DNA of 38,210 nt from Clostridiales bacterium (lineage in GTDB: Bacteria; Bacillota; Clostridia; Christensenellales; Pumilibacteraceae). Below the pieces are notes generated by a model that had not been told where the DNA came from, made no database searches, and worked only from the letters and a program-made list of their open reading frames with translations. Position 1 is the first letter of the stretch. Each line of letters begins with the position of its first letter. The position numbers were made by a program, and so were the translations under genes. Shown piece after piece: positions 8,789-15,917 of this stretch. The stretch lies in assembly GCA_029066805.1 (NCBI GenBank), contig JAIEFT010000050.1, forward strand, positions 1-38,210, written 5' to 3'.

Positions 8789-9022
8789 ATGTCTAAAAAA
8801 AGCGAGTTGGAAAAGAAAATACGCGAGAGCGAGGCAGAGCTTGATATGCTCGAGCAAAAGCGGCTTCGGTCTATGTCGTCGTTTATAGAAGCGCTTGTAA
8901 GTCGCGATACGCCGAGCGAGGAGGATGTGGAATACTTTAAGACGTTCTCCGGGCTTATCGAACTGGAGCGCGAAAATCTTAGGCGGCTCAACGAGGAGCT
9001 TGAACGCCTTACCAATAAGTAA
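8789..9022 (+). CDS. Small coiled-coil protein, unknown function
   Basis: Seventy-seven residues, nearly all charged and helical: an N-terminal helix (SKKSELEKKIRESEAELDML), a short break at SRDTPSEED, and a second helix ending LNEELERLTNK. This suggests an antiparallel helical hairpin. No membrane segment or motif is visible. It has its own promoter and lies 22 nt upstream of mscL, so the two are probably co-transcribed. I do not recognise the family. Confidence 0.7.
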   Translation: MSKKSELEKKIRESEAELDMLEQKRLRSMSSFIEALVSRDTPSEEDVEYFKTFSGLIELERENLRRLNEELERLTNK

Positions 9023-9044
9023 ACTATCATAAAAGAGGTACATT

Positions 9045-9602
9045 ATGAAAAAGTTTTTTCAGGAATTTAAGGCGTTCATTACCCGCGGCAACGTGCTCGA
9101 CCTTGCAGTAGGTATGATTATCGGTGCGGCGTTCACGGCAATTGTGACCGCGCTGGTCAACGGCATCTTCAAACCGCTCATCGACGCGATACCGATGGGC
9201 GACGTATCCGGTCTTATCACCATGCTTAAACCGGCGTACATGCTCAACGAAGCGGGCGAAAAAGTTATTGATTTAGCCAATTCGGTGTACATCAACTGGG
9301 GCGACTTCATTATGGCGATAGTAAGCTTCCTTATTACCGCAATGGTGCTGTTCCTTATCGTTAAGGCTATAAACAGCTTCCGCGAGAACGCAGAAAAGCT
9401 CAGGGGCGGAAAAATCGATAAACAGCTCAAAGCCGAGCTCAAAGCCAAGGGCATGAACAAAAAGCAGATGATAGAATACGTTGCGGCACAGAAAGCAGAG
9501 GAGGAAGCCAAAGCAAAAGCCGAGGCGGAAGCCAACAAGCCCGAAACGGCGGAACAAATTCTCGCCGAGATTCGCGAGCTTCTCAAAGCCCAACAGAAAT
9601 AA
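9045..9602 (+). CDS. mscL: Large-conductance mechanosensitive channel MscL
   Basis: The N-terminus FKAFITRGNVLDLAVGMIIG is the family signature, with the Gly-rich pore-lining first membrane helix. The second membrane helix is at about residues 85-108 (FIMAIVSFLITAMVLFLIV). MscL is a pentameric membrane pore that opens under hypo-osmotic stretch to release solutes. At 185 residues it is longer than the usual 130-150; the extra length is a Lys/Glu/Ala-rich helical tail after residue 115. A GAGGT ribosome site precedes the ATG and an intrinsic terminator follows directly. Confidence 0.95.
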   Translation: MKKFFQEFKAFITRGNVLDLAVGMIIGAAFTAIVTALVNGIFKPLIDAIPMGDVSGLITMLKPAYMLNEAGEKVIDLANSVYINWGDFIMAIVSFLITAMVLFLIVKAINSFRENAEKLRGGKIDKQLKAELKAKGMNKKQMIEYVAAQKAEEEAKAKAEAEANKPETAEQILAEIRELLKAQQK

Positions 9603-9629
9603 CAAAAAACGCCGAAAGGCGTTTTTTTA
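9602..9629 (+). terminator. Intrinsic terminator of mscL
   Basis: AAAAAACGCC-GAAA-GGCGTTTTTTT, a perfect stem with a GAAA loop and T-tract. Confidence 0.9.
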
Positions 9630-9670
9630 ATGCAGAATGCAGAATTATCAGCGGCGTTCGCCGCATTGAT

Positions 9671-9772
9671 GATGAGACTCTTCACTGCGTTCGGAGTGAC
9701 AAGAGAATTTGTAATGTAACCACAACATAGTATTTTGTCATTCCGAGCAACGCGAGGAATCTCATCCTTTTT
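9671..9772. repeat. Interspersed repeat, family B inverted pair
   Basis: The left half reads GATGAGACTCTTC..GGAGTGACAA. The right half reads TTTTGTCATTCCGAGC..GAATCTCATCC, its inverse. Just before it are 14-mer repeat units and the perfect hairpin GCGGCGTTCGCCGC. The layout is that of a small non-autonomous mobile element or REP-like unit. Confidence 0.65.
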
Positions 9773-9778
9773 TGTTGA

Positions 9779-9822
9779 CAAACAAATAGCCCGCTATCTT
9801 CGTAATAGAAGTAGTGGGCTAT
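9779..9822 (-). terminator. Intrinsic terminator of the kinase-phosphatase operon
   Basis: On the minus strand ATAGCCC and GGGCTAT close a stem of about 15 bp with one bulge, followed by TTTGTTTGT. It lies about 30 nt past the kinase stop. Confidence 0.75.
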
Positions 9823-9850
9823 ACTTTTAACGTTAAGAAAACAAAATAAT

Positions 9851-11470
9851 CTATTTTTTTTGTTTGCTATTGAACAGTTTGGAAAACACCGATGATTTTT
9901 TCTGCGGGGTAGAGGCGGCGGGTTTTGCGCCGTCGGTCGTCGGCTTTGCTTCGGGCTTGATGTCGCTTCTTGCCGTTGCCGTCTTTGTAGCAGGCTTAAC
10001 CTCTGTCGCGGATTTTGTCGCCGCGGTCGGCTTTGGTTCTGTTTTTGCGGTTGCCGTCGGCTTTGCCGCTACAGGCTGTCTGGGTTCGACCTTAGCAGGG
10101 GCGGGCTTGGCGGCTGCGGGCTTTGGCTCGACTTTAGACGTTACGGGTTTTGCCGTCTCCTGTTTTGCCGCTGCCGGTTTTACTTCCGCTTTCGGCGTCG
10201 GCTTAATCTCTTGCTTAGCCGCCGCGGGCTTTGCTATAGGCTCGCGTTTTGCCACTATCGGTTTGACCTCGGGTTTAGCGGAAGCTTCCGCTTTCGCCAC
10301 AGGCTTTGCCGCTTCGGGCTTTTGTGCGGCGGGTATAATATCGCTCTTTGCCGTCGCGGCTTTTTGTGTCTGCTGTTCTACGGGCTTTTCGTTAGCCACG
10401 CCCGCGGCTGTTCTGGGGATAACCGATTTTTTAGGGGTGGCAGGCGCGGCAGGAGTGGTTACGCTGCCGACGGGTTTGCGCGGCGCTCTCGGGTTGTACA
10501 GACCGTTCATCATTTGCTGAACGTCCTGATACCGCTTTTTTCTGTCTACAGCAAGCGCCTTCATTAGCGCGTTTTCCACGCCCGGGTCTATGGCTATGCC
10601 CATTTCCGACGGGCGTTTGATCCCTTCCTTGCCCATCATTATGCGAATGGATTCGGGCGGAAGCACGCCGGTGATAGCAAAGTAGATCGTCACGCCCAGC
10701 GCGTATACGTCCGTCCACGGACCTTGTTCGCCGTGCGTGTCGTACTGCTCGGGCGGGGCAAAGCCCTGCTTGAGCACGATAGATAGCGATCTGCCGTCGG
10801 GATTGGAGTACTTGGACGCGCCGAAGTCGATCAGCTTGACCTCGTTGTATTTTGTGATAAGAATGTTGTCGGGGGATATGTCGCGGTGAATAAGCCCTAT
10901 CTTATGTACTTGCGTAAGCGAGTCCATGACCGGGCGCATAATCGTAAGTATTTCGTCCGTGCCCACCTTGCCGCCGCGGCGTTGCAGGTATTTTTTGAGC
11001 GATACTCCGTCCAAAAATTCCATAACGATGTACGCCGTGCCGTTGGCGGAAAAGAAGTCGCGAACGTTGACCACGCCGTTAAGGTTCTTTATTTTGGCGA
11101 GCGCGCGCGCTTCCTCCACAAACCGTTTAAGCCCGCGGTTGCTTGCGGCTTGGTTTTGCTTGGAATTGATTATTACTTGGTTGTTGCCTGCGACGCGCGT
11201 TACGTACCCCGACGGGAAGTATTCCTTGACGGCTACCTTAATGCCTTGCTGCAAGTCCCAGCCCAAATACGTAATGCCAAAGCCGCCCTCGCCGAGCGCT
11301 TTGCCTATGAGATATCTGTTTTGCGGACCGATTACCGAGCGTTGCGGCAGATGGTGCGGCGGGGAAGGAACGTCGTCCGCCTTGTGGTGACAGTTCATGC
11401 ACACGCGGTCGGAGTCTAAATCGCCAAAACAAAACAGACATATGTTTTTGTTGGTGCGGATTCTTGCCAT
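9851..11470 (-). CDS. Serine/threonine protein kinase with N-terminal zinc ribbon and Pro/Ala/Lys-rich tail
   Basis: A 539-residue Hanks-type kinase. Residues 11-27 carry two CxxC pairs (C11/C14, C24/C27), a probable zinc ribbon. The kinase domain spans about 52-325: glycine loop GEGGFG, Lys82 in VAVKEY, Glu120, catalytic loop HRDISPDN (Asp197, Asn202) and DFGASK (Asp215). Residues about 330-520 are low-complexity Lys/Pro/Ala/Glu repeats, and the end KKSSVFSKLFNSKQKK is basic. There is no clear membrane helix and there are no PASTA domains, unlike PrkC/StkP. The gene lies five bases after a PP2C phosphatase gene and shares its promoter. The pair would set reversible Ser/Thr phosphorylation; targets are unknown. 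Confidence 0.93.
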   Translation of the reverse strand: MARIRTNKNICLFCFGDLDSDRVCMNCHHKADDVPSPPHHLPQRSVIGPQNRYLIGKALGEGGFGITYLGWDLQQGIKVAVKEYFPSGYVTRVAGNNQVIINSKQNQAASNRGLKRFVEEARALAKIKNLNGVVNVRDFFSANGTAYIVMEFLDGVSLKKYLQRRGGKVGTDEILTIMRPVMDSLTQVHKIGLIHRDISPDNILITKYNEVKLIDFGASKYSNPDGRSLSIVLKQGFAPPEQYDTHGEQGPWTDVYALGVTIYFAITGVLPPESIRIMMGKEGIKRPSEMGIAIDPGVENALMKALAVDRKKRYQDVQQMMNGLYNPRAPRKPVGSVTTPAAPATPKKSVIPRTAAGVANEKPVEQQTQKAATAKSDIIPAAQKPEAAKPVAKAEASAKPEVKPIVAKREPIAKPAAAKQEIKPTPKAEVKPAAAKQETAKPVTSKVEPKPAAAKPAPAKVEPRQPVAAKPTATAKTEPKPTAATKSATEVKPATKTATARSDIKPEAKPTTDGAKPAASTPQKKSSVFSKLFNSKQKK

Positions 11471-11475
11471 TGTAT

Positions 11476-12228
11476 CTAGCCCTCTTTGACCATTGCGACA
11501 ATAGCGGAATAGTTATCGTTATACTTGGTTACGCGGGAGAGTAGCCGCTGTTCCATTTTGAAAAGCGCTTCTTCGGGCGTGGCGGAGGACAAAAGATCCT
11601 CTTCCATTTCTTCTTCGTACACGTACTCCCAGAACCCGTCCGAGCAAAGGATAAACGCGTCGCCCGGTGCAAGCGGGCTGTTGTAGATATCGCAGTCGGG
11701 CGGAATGTAGTAGTCCGAGCCGAGAACTCTGGTCAGCTTGTTCTGGTCCTTATCCGACCGTATATCGCGCAGCGGGATCTTGCCCATTTCTACCGAGATC
11801 TGCGATAGGGAATGGTCCTTGGTCTGAAAGTGCAGCTTGTTATTTTTAAAGAAGTACACGCGCGTATCGCCTATGTGCGATATGACGGTCGAATTAAAGT
11901 CTGTAGTAACGCACGCAACGGTTGTGCACGACGAACGGATTTTCGGGTTGCGCTCCTTTTCGTCCACTACGCAGTTGTGCGCAGACTGAATATAGCTCTG
12001 GCAGTATTCGGGTTTAACCGCGCGCGCAGGATCGACCTGCTTGACTTGGGTGTACGCGTCGATTATATGCGTAGCGCAGGTGCGGCTTGCGACCTCGCTG
12101 CCGTAGTACGAACCCAATCCGTCGCACACAACAAGGCACGCGCCGTCGCCCTCCACGATTTGGTCGAGGTAGTCTTGGTTGTATTCCCGTCCGCCCTGTT
12201 TGCAGATAGAACTAGTCAGTAGCTTCAT
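11476..12228 (-). CDS. PP2C-family protein phosphatase
   Basis: The start is taken at the ATG whose first base is 12228, behind GGAG; the frame stays open to 12264 without a ribosome site. The 250-residue protein has PP2C (PPM) metal-binding motifs in order: NQDY near residue 18, VCDGLGSYYG (Asp36), ISHIGDTRVY and CSDGFWEYV. These enzymes remove phosphate from Ser/Thr in a Mn/Mg-dependent way. It is first in a two-gene operon with the kinase downstream, the usual pairing of writer and eraser. It is predicted to be cytoplasmic. Confidence 0.93.
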   Translation of the reverse strand: MKLLTSSICKQGGREYNQDYLDQIVEGDGACLVVCDGLGSYYGSEVASRTCATHIIDAYTQVKQVDPARAVKPEYCQSYIQSAHNCVVDEKERNPKIRSSCTTVACVTTDFNSTVISHIGDTRVYFFKNNKLHFQTKDHSLSQISVEMGKIPLRDIRSDKDQNKLTRVLGSDYYIPPDCDIYNSPLAPGDAFILCSDGFWEYVYEEEMEEDLLSSATPEEALFKMEQRLLSRVTKYNDNYSAIVAMVKEG

Positions 12229-12293
12229 AATTACTCCGTTGTGTGGTGAATTCACAGTGCGCACACTTATACATATAATTGTATGCGTAACAT

Positions 12294-12322
12294 ATTATAC
12301 AACAGTTTGCAAATATAGTCAA
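12294..12322 (-). promoter_or_regulatory. Promoter of the phosphatase-kinase operon
   Basis: On the minus strand TTGACT (12317-12322), 17-nt spacer, TATAAT (12294-12299). Downstream, around 12270-12287, there is an imperfect dyad with ATACA/TGTAT arms. Confidence 0.85.
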
Positions 12323-12340
12323 GAGGGTTTTAAAAATAAT

Positions 12341-12466
12341 TAAGAATTCAGAATTAAGAATGCAGAATTAAGAGTGCAGAATTAAGAATTCAGAATTAAG
12401 AATGCAGAATTAAGAGTGCAGAATTAAGAGTGCAGAATTAAGAGTGCAGAATTAAGAGTGCAGATA
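12341..12466. repeat. Tandem array of about nine 14-bp units
   Basis: The unit is TAAGARTKCAGAAT. In order the variable part reads ATTCA, ATGCA, GTGCA, ATTCA, ATGCA, GTGCA, then three more GTGCA. The first six units are therefore a duplicated block of three and the rest a local expansion. The last unit is incomplete and runs into the -35 box of the lipoprotein gene. Confidence 0.9.
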
Positions 12467-12495
12467 TTGACATCTATCGGAGCGAGCTATATAAT
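12467..12495 (+). promoter_or_regulatory. Perfect consensus promoter of the lipoprotein gene
   Basis: TTGACA (12467-12472), 17-nt spacer, TATAAT (12490-12495). The start of transcription near 12502 would leave only about 12 nt before the ATG, just enough for the AAGGAG site. Confidence 0.88.
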
Positions 12496-12513
12496 AAAGA
12501 CTAAGGAGTGAGT

Positions 12514-13245
12514 ATGCGAAAAACGTTTATCTCTATTTTTATGGCGGTGATGTGCTGCTTTGCGGCGTTTGCGCTTTGCGGCTGCAACGACGGCGCGAAC
12601 AAATATGCATTAACGGTTAAGGGCGATAGCGATTGGCTTCTCGCTCCGCTTAACAAGTCGTATGCGGCAGGCGAGGAAGTAACGTTCAAAGTAGGGGTGT
12701 TCGAGGAGGCGAACGTCGAAGCGACGCTAAACGGCAAAGCTTTGCTTTACACGGTTATAGAACAGGACGGCGGGTACGCGTGGGAAATCAGCTTTGCAAT
12801 GCCCAATAAGAACTCGGAGCTGAGTTTGTCTGTTGAGCCCGGTTTTCCGTCGTGCCTTCCTATGTTTAGCGACGTAGCGTATTACGATTTGGCGTATAGT
12901 ACCGACAGCAATGTCGTGGGCTTTAGGCTGAACGCGTACGTGCCGTCGCTTACCGTTTGGGAAGAAATAAAACCGCTACTGCCCAAATTCCAATCGAACT
13001 ACGACGAAAAGTTTTTCGAGCGCAAGGCGCTGTTGGTGGTGTTCGGCGAAAAGGGAACGGGCGATAGCGGCGAGGTAGAAAGCGCGGAAATCGACACGGA
13101 CGGCGAGCGATTGTTTGTAACGATAAACGCGAAAGCCGCAGATCCGGGCGACAGCGCGCCCACCGTCATGACCGAATGGGTGGTAGTGATTGAAACCGAA
13201 AACAATATGTCATTCTCCGATATTCAAGTAATAACGAACTTTTAA
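12514..13245 (+). CDS. Secreted lipoprotein, unknown function
   Basis: The start is taken at ATG 12514, five bases after AAGGAG (12503-12508), rather than the upstream GTG at 12508. The 243-residue product has a lipoprotein signal: MRK, a hydrophobic stretch, then the lipobox LCGC with lipidated Cys24. The mature part begins with an Ig-like/InlB-repeat-like strand pattern (YALTVKGDSDW, YAAGEEVTFKV). It continues with a beta-rich region without catalytic motifs. It is probably anchored on the outer face of the membrane. A tandem repeat array directly upstream of its promoter is unusual. Confidence 0.8.
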   Translation: MRKTFISIFMAVMCCFAAFALCGCNDGANKYALTVKGDSDWLLAPLNKSYAAGEEVTFKVGVFEEANVEATLNGKALLYTVIEQDGGYAWEISFAMPNKNSELSLSVEPGFPSCLPMFSDVAYYDLAYSTDSNVVGFRLNAYVPSLTVWEEIKPLLPKFQSNYDEKFFERKALLVVFGEKGTGDSGEVESAEIDTDGERLFVTINAKAADPGDSAPTVMTEWVVVIETENNMSFSDIQVITNF

Positions 13246-13277
13246 GAATTCAGAATTAAGAATTCAGAATTATAAAT

Positions 13278-13458
13278 AAGGATGAGACTCCTCACATTCG
13301 TTCGGAGTGACAAAAAGAGAGTTATGACCTTCCCCGTGGGGGAAGGGAGACCGCGTAAGCGGTGTCGGGGCGACCTTATGCGGCTAAAGCCGCAACTACT
13401 TTTTTGTCACTCAGAGCAAGCGCACAAGCGCGTTTTTTACCCGCCGAAGAGTTTCATC
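13278..13458. repeat. Interspersed repeat, family B inverted pair with three internal hairpins
   Basis: Preceded by two 14-mer units (13246-13272). The left half starts AAGGATGAGACTC. The centre holds the hairpins CCTTCCCC-GTG-GGGAAGG (about 13330-13348), ACCGC-GTAA-GCGGT (13352-13365) and GCGGC-TAAA-GCCGC (about 13380-13394). The right half is a degraded TTTTTTGTCACTC..GTTTCATC. No gene is seen in this 220-bp gap. Confidence 0.6.
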
Positions 13459-13468
13459 ATATTATACA

Positions 13469-14209
13469 TTAAAGCCTACGTTCCAATTCGCGCATTTTAA
13501 GCTCTAAGAGTTTGCCGTTTTTGTCGTTCTTAAAATTCATTAAAGAAAACAAAGCAAAAATATATTCGTAGCTGTTTATATCTACGGGCTTGAGATAGAA
13601 GTCCTTGCCCTTTTTTTCTATTAGCTTACTGACATAATACGGCGGATTTGTAAAGTCTTTAATATACCGATTGATTTGACTGCCCGCTCTTATCGGTCTG
13701 AGTAATATAGCGGTGACAAACCTTTGCCACTTGCCGTATTCTGCCGCGCGAGCTTCGTTATTCGTAGGAATAAGGTCAAAGAAGTCATACTCGACCTCGA
13801 CGTTCAAAACCTTGGTAAACAACGGCAAAAGCCCAAACAGATAGTCGCGAGAGCGCGGCTTTAACGGAATGTCATCGCATTCGCGTTCCAAGCGCATATC
13901 CTTTGGCGCGTCCATGAAGATTCTTTCCATTTGCGATACGAACAGATTCCGAACATACTCGGCATAGCCTTGTTCGGCGCTTATACGCTCCTGTTGGTCT
14001 ATATATACGCCGGGAATATCAGTGCGTTTAAAAATACCGTCGTTAATATCCAATCGCAGATGATCAAGGTACAAGTCTATCGGCGCTTTGTCGCCTGGCT
14101 TTTCATAACCGAACGCCACTCGTTCGACAGCATAATCGTTTACAAGTATATTAATCGTGATTGCCTTAAACGCGCTGTATAGCTTTTCGGTATCGAGCGT
14201 GTTTTCCAT
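13469..14209 (-). CDS. Protein of unknown function behind a structured leader
   Basis: The start is taken at the ATG whose first base is 14209. Residues encoded upstream would lie in the leader RNA hairpins and have no ribosome site. The 246-residue protein is mixed alpha/beta, without signal peptide or membrane helix, and acidic near the centre (EVEYDFFDLIPTNN). Recurrent basic stretches occur near the C-terminus (LIEKKGKDFYLKPVD, ELKMRELERRL). I recognise no family and no catalytic signature. It has its own promoter and a leader of about 195 nt with a terminator at the start codon, so its expression is probably controlled by attenuation. It is divergent from the purine operon. Confidence 0.7.
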   Translation of the reverse strand: MENTLDTEKLYSAFKAITINILVNDYAVERVAFGYEKPGDKAPIDLYLDHLRLDINDGIFKRTDIPGVYIDQQERISAEQGYAEYVRNLFVSQMERIFMDAPKDMRLERECDDIPLKPRSRDYLFGLLPLFTKVLNVEVEYDFFDLIPTNNEARAAEYGKWQRFVTAILLRPIRAGSQINRYIKDFTNPPYYVSKLIEKKGKDFYLKPVDINSYEYIFALFSLMNFKNDKNGKLLELKMRELERRL

Positions 14210-14237
14210 AAAAAATGCCGCTCCTTGCGGGGCGGCA
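14210..14237 (-). terminator. Attenuator hairpin at the start codon
   Basis: On the minus strand TGCCGC, CCC-GCAA-GGA, GCGGCA, then TTTTTT and immediately the ATG. The AAGGAG ribosome site (14226-14221) lies in the loop and 3' arm. The hairpin could therefore block both transcription and translation. Confidence 0.7.
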
Positions 14238-14405
14238 CTATAGCATACGCACCCGCGTGGTAGTTGCGACACTAACGAAAACCCCATCCCTTGCGTTCCA
14301 GAGCTTTTGCGGGTGGTATTGCTACCAAATGCTAAGCTCTGCAATATAAAAATAGGGTGTACCTATATACAGGGATACCTAAAGGAATTTTCGTTTGTGT
14401 CGCAA
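14210..14405 (-). ncRNA. Structured leader RNA with terminator (candidate new cis-regulatory RNA)
   Basis: Read on the minus strand. TTGCGACACAAACGAAAA (14405-14388) pairs with TTTTCGTTAGTGTCGCAA (14281-14264), 17 of 18 positions. Inside are a hairpin at 14380-14354 and a long hairpin CAGAGCTT/AAGCTCTG (14341-14334 with 14306-14299). The long hairpin carries a nested TGGTA-GCAA-TACCA. After the domain, GCGGGTG (14256-14250) can pair with CACCCGC (14315-14309) inside it, or with part of CCCCGC in the terminator. The terminator is TGCCGC/GCGGCA (14237-14216) followed by six T residues that touch the start codon. I checked by eye for T-box, cyclic-di-GMP, cobalamin, SAM, ZTP, THF and guanidine-I consensus motifs and found no match. 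A MITE with terminal inverted repeats is the main alternative. Confidence 0.6.
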
Positions 14406-14409
14406 GGCT

Positions 14410-14438
14410 ATTGTATCATAGTCAAAGCATAAAATCAA
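14410..14438 (-). promoter_or_regulatory. Promoter of the structured leader
   Basis: On the minus strand TTGATT (14438-14433), 17-nt spacer, TACAAT (14415-14410) preceded by TGA. Transcription would start near 14403, at the base of the closing stem. Confidence 0.8.
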
Positions 14439-14513
14439 GTTCTAAAAGACAAAAAAATGCTTTCTATAATAAGCGACATAATATTATGTTGTTTTCTATT
14501 GACGTAAATTCAA

Positions 14514-14542
14514 TTGACAATAAAACGCAAAAGTATTATACT
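14514..14542 (+). promoter_or_regulatory. Promoter of the purine operon
   Basis: TTGACA (14514-14519), 17-nt spacer, TATACT (14537-14542). Only about 23 nt separate the likely start site from the purE ATG, so there is no room for a purine riboswitch. Confidence 0.85.
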
Positions 14543-14571
14543 TACACTAGATAAATTTTTGCGAGGGTGAT

Positions 14572-15066
14572 ATGCGCAAGATTGCTATCGTAATGGGTTC
14601 TAAATCGGATTTTGACAAGGTTAAACCTGCTATCGAAATTCTTGATAAATTCGCCGTGCCGTACACGGTTCGCGTACTTAGCGCGCACCGCACTCCCGAC
14701 GAGGCGGCGGATTTTGCGCGTAACGCAAAGGCGAACGGCTACGGCGCGATAATCGCGGTTGCCGGCAAGGCGGCGCACCTTGGCGGCGTGCTCGCCGCGG
14801 CAACGACGTTGCCCGTGGTGGCGCTGCCTGTGTCTACTTCGTTCTTGGACGGACTGGACAGCGTGCTATCCATACTTCCCATGCCGAGCGGAGTGCCCGT
14901 CGCGGTCATGGGCGTAAACGCGGGCGCAAACGCTGCGCTGTTCTGCGTGCGCATGCTTGCCGTGGACGATACCGCGCTCGACAAAAAGTACGCGGACTAC
15001 GTAGAATCCATGCGCGAAAAAACTCTCGCCGACGACGAAGAGCTGCAAAAGCTAATCAATAAATAA
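14572..15066 (+). CDS. purE: 5-(carboxyamino)imidazole ribonucleotide mutase PurE
   Basis: A 164-residue class I PurE. It converts N5-carboxyaminoimidazole ribonucleotide to CAIR in de novo IMP synthesis. Visible motifs: MGSKSD (residues 8-13), SAHRTP with His39, AGKAAHLGG (usually AHLPG), and the C-terminal signature PMPSGVPVAVMGVNAGANAA. Class II enzymes have a different AGRSNG motif, so class I is clear. Class I normally works with PurK, which is not in this window. It is the first gene of the purine operon and follows its promoter by 30 bases; GCGAGGGTGAT supplies the ribosome site. Confidence 0.96.
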   Translation: MRKIAIVMGSKSDFDKVKPAIEILDKFAVPYTVRVLSAHRTPDEAADFARNAKANGYGAIIAVAGKAAHLGGVLAAATTLPVVALPVSTSFLDGLDSVLSILPMPSGVPVAVMGVNAGANAALFCVRMLAVDDTALDKKYADYVESMREKTLADDEELQKLINK

Positions 15067-15068
15067 TA

Positions 15069-15147
15069 TTTTTTGTCATCCTGAGCGTAGCGAAGGATCT
15101 CATCCTTTTTAATCATTCTGCATTCTGCATTCTTAATTCTGCATTAG
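15069..15147. repeat. Repeat (family B half plus inverted 14-mers) between purE and purC
   Basis: TTTTGTCATCCTGAGCGTAG..GGATCTCATCCTTTTT (15069-15110), followed by three 14-mer units in the inverse orientation (ATTCTGCATTCTTAATTCTGC). Confidence 0.75.
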
Positions 15148-15167
15148 ACTCATTCGGAGGATAAATT

Positions 15168-15881
15168 ATGGTCGAACAAAAGGAACAGTTGTACGAAGGC
15201 AAAGCCAAAAAGGTTTTCGCGACGAGCGATCCCGACTTGGTAATTGTCGACTACAAGGACGACGCCACGGCGTTTAACGGCTTGAAGAAGGGGACTATCG
15301 TCGGGAAAGGCGTAGTCAACAACAAGATGAGCAACTACCTCATGGGCTTGCTTGCCAAGGAAGGCATAGAGTCGCATTTTGTGGAAGAGCTAGACGACCG
15401 TCGCACGCTTGTCAAACACGTGGAGATAGTTCCGCTGGAAGTCATCATGCGCAACGTGGTTGCGGGATCGCTTTCTAAGCGCACGGGCTTGCCCGAGGGC
15501 ACGCTTCCGTCCATGCCCGTACTCGAGCTGTACTACAAGTCGGACGAGCTTGGCGACCCCATGATAAACGCAGACCACGCGCTTGCGTTCGGCTGGGCTA
15601 CGGCTGAGGAGCTTAAAACTATAGAGACCATGGCGCGCAAGATCAACGACGTGCTTAAAAACTTCTTTGCCGGCGTCGGCATCGATCTCGTTGACTTCAA
15701 AATCGAGTTCGGCAGATACAAGGGCAAGATCATACTCGCCGACGAAATCAGTCCCGATACGTGCAGGTTCTGGGACAGCAAAACCAAAGAAAAATTAGAT
15801 AAAGACAGATTCCGCCGCGACATGGGCGGAGTCGAAGGCGCATATCACGAAATGATGCGCAGAATTGGATTAAAGGAGTAG
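15168..15881 (+). CDS. purC: SAICAR synthetase PurC
   Basis: A 237-residue phosphoribosylaminoimidazole-succinocarboxamide synthase. It joins CAIR and aspartate using ATP, the step after PurE. Visible motifs: YEGKAKKVF near the N-terminus, DYKDDATAFNG, the central VPLEVIMRNVVAGS, DFKIEFGRYKG, and the substrate loop LADEISPDTCRFWD. Length is normal for bacterial PurC. GGAGG seven bases before the ATG fixes the start. An intrinsic terminator lies eight bases after the stop, although the next purine gene follows in the same direction. Confidence 0.97.
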   Translation: MVEQKEQLYEGKAKKVFATSDPDLVIVDYKDDATAFNGLKKGTIVGKGVVNNKMSNYLMGLLAKEGIESHFVEELDDRRTLVKHVEIVPLEVIMRNVVAGSLSKRTGLPEGTLPSMPVLELYYKSDELGDPMINADHALAFGWATAEELKTIETMARKINDVLKNFFAGVGIDLVDFKIEFGRYKGKIILADEISPDTCRFWDSKTKEKLDKDRFRRDMGGVEGAYHEMMRRIGLKE

Positions 15882-15888
15882 TGTAATC

Positions 15889-15917
15889 ATAAGCGCGCAT
15901 TTGACGCGCTTATTTTA
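15889..15917 (+). terminator. Intrinsic terminator-like hairpin after purC
   Basis: ATAAGCGCG (15889-15897) and CGCGCTTAT (15905-15913) form a perfect 9-bp stem with T-rich tail TTTATTC. It lies inside the purine operon, so purM and later genes need read-through or another promoter. Confidence 0.7.

Noticed and set aside
9864..10520. Long plus-strand open frame of about 218 codons
   Set aside because: It is the antisense of the Lys/Pro/Ala-rich tail of the kinase; the repetitive composition keeps both frames open, and no ribosome site precedes it.
12341..12466. CRISPR-like appearance of the repeat array
   Set aside because: The units are directly adjacent with no spacers and only 14 bp long, and no cas genes are present.
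14210..14405. Known riboswitch or T-box assignment for the leader
   Set aside because: The plus strand contains GGGTGGTA, which recalls a T-box, but the promoter, terminator and gene point to the minus strand. There is no specifier stem. Consensus cores of other common classes were not found by eye.
14264..14405. Simple MITE with 18-bp terminal inverted repeats
   Set aside because: No target duplication is visible at the ends, and the promoter, internal helices and terminator fit a leader RNA better. It is kept only as an alternative.
14543..14571. Purine riboswitch before purE
   Set aside because: Only about 23 nt lie between the likely transcription start and the ATG.
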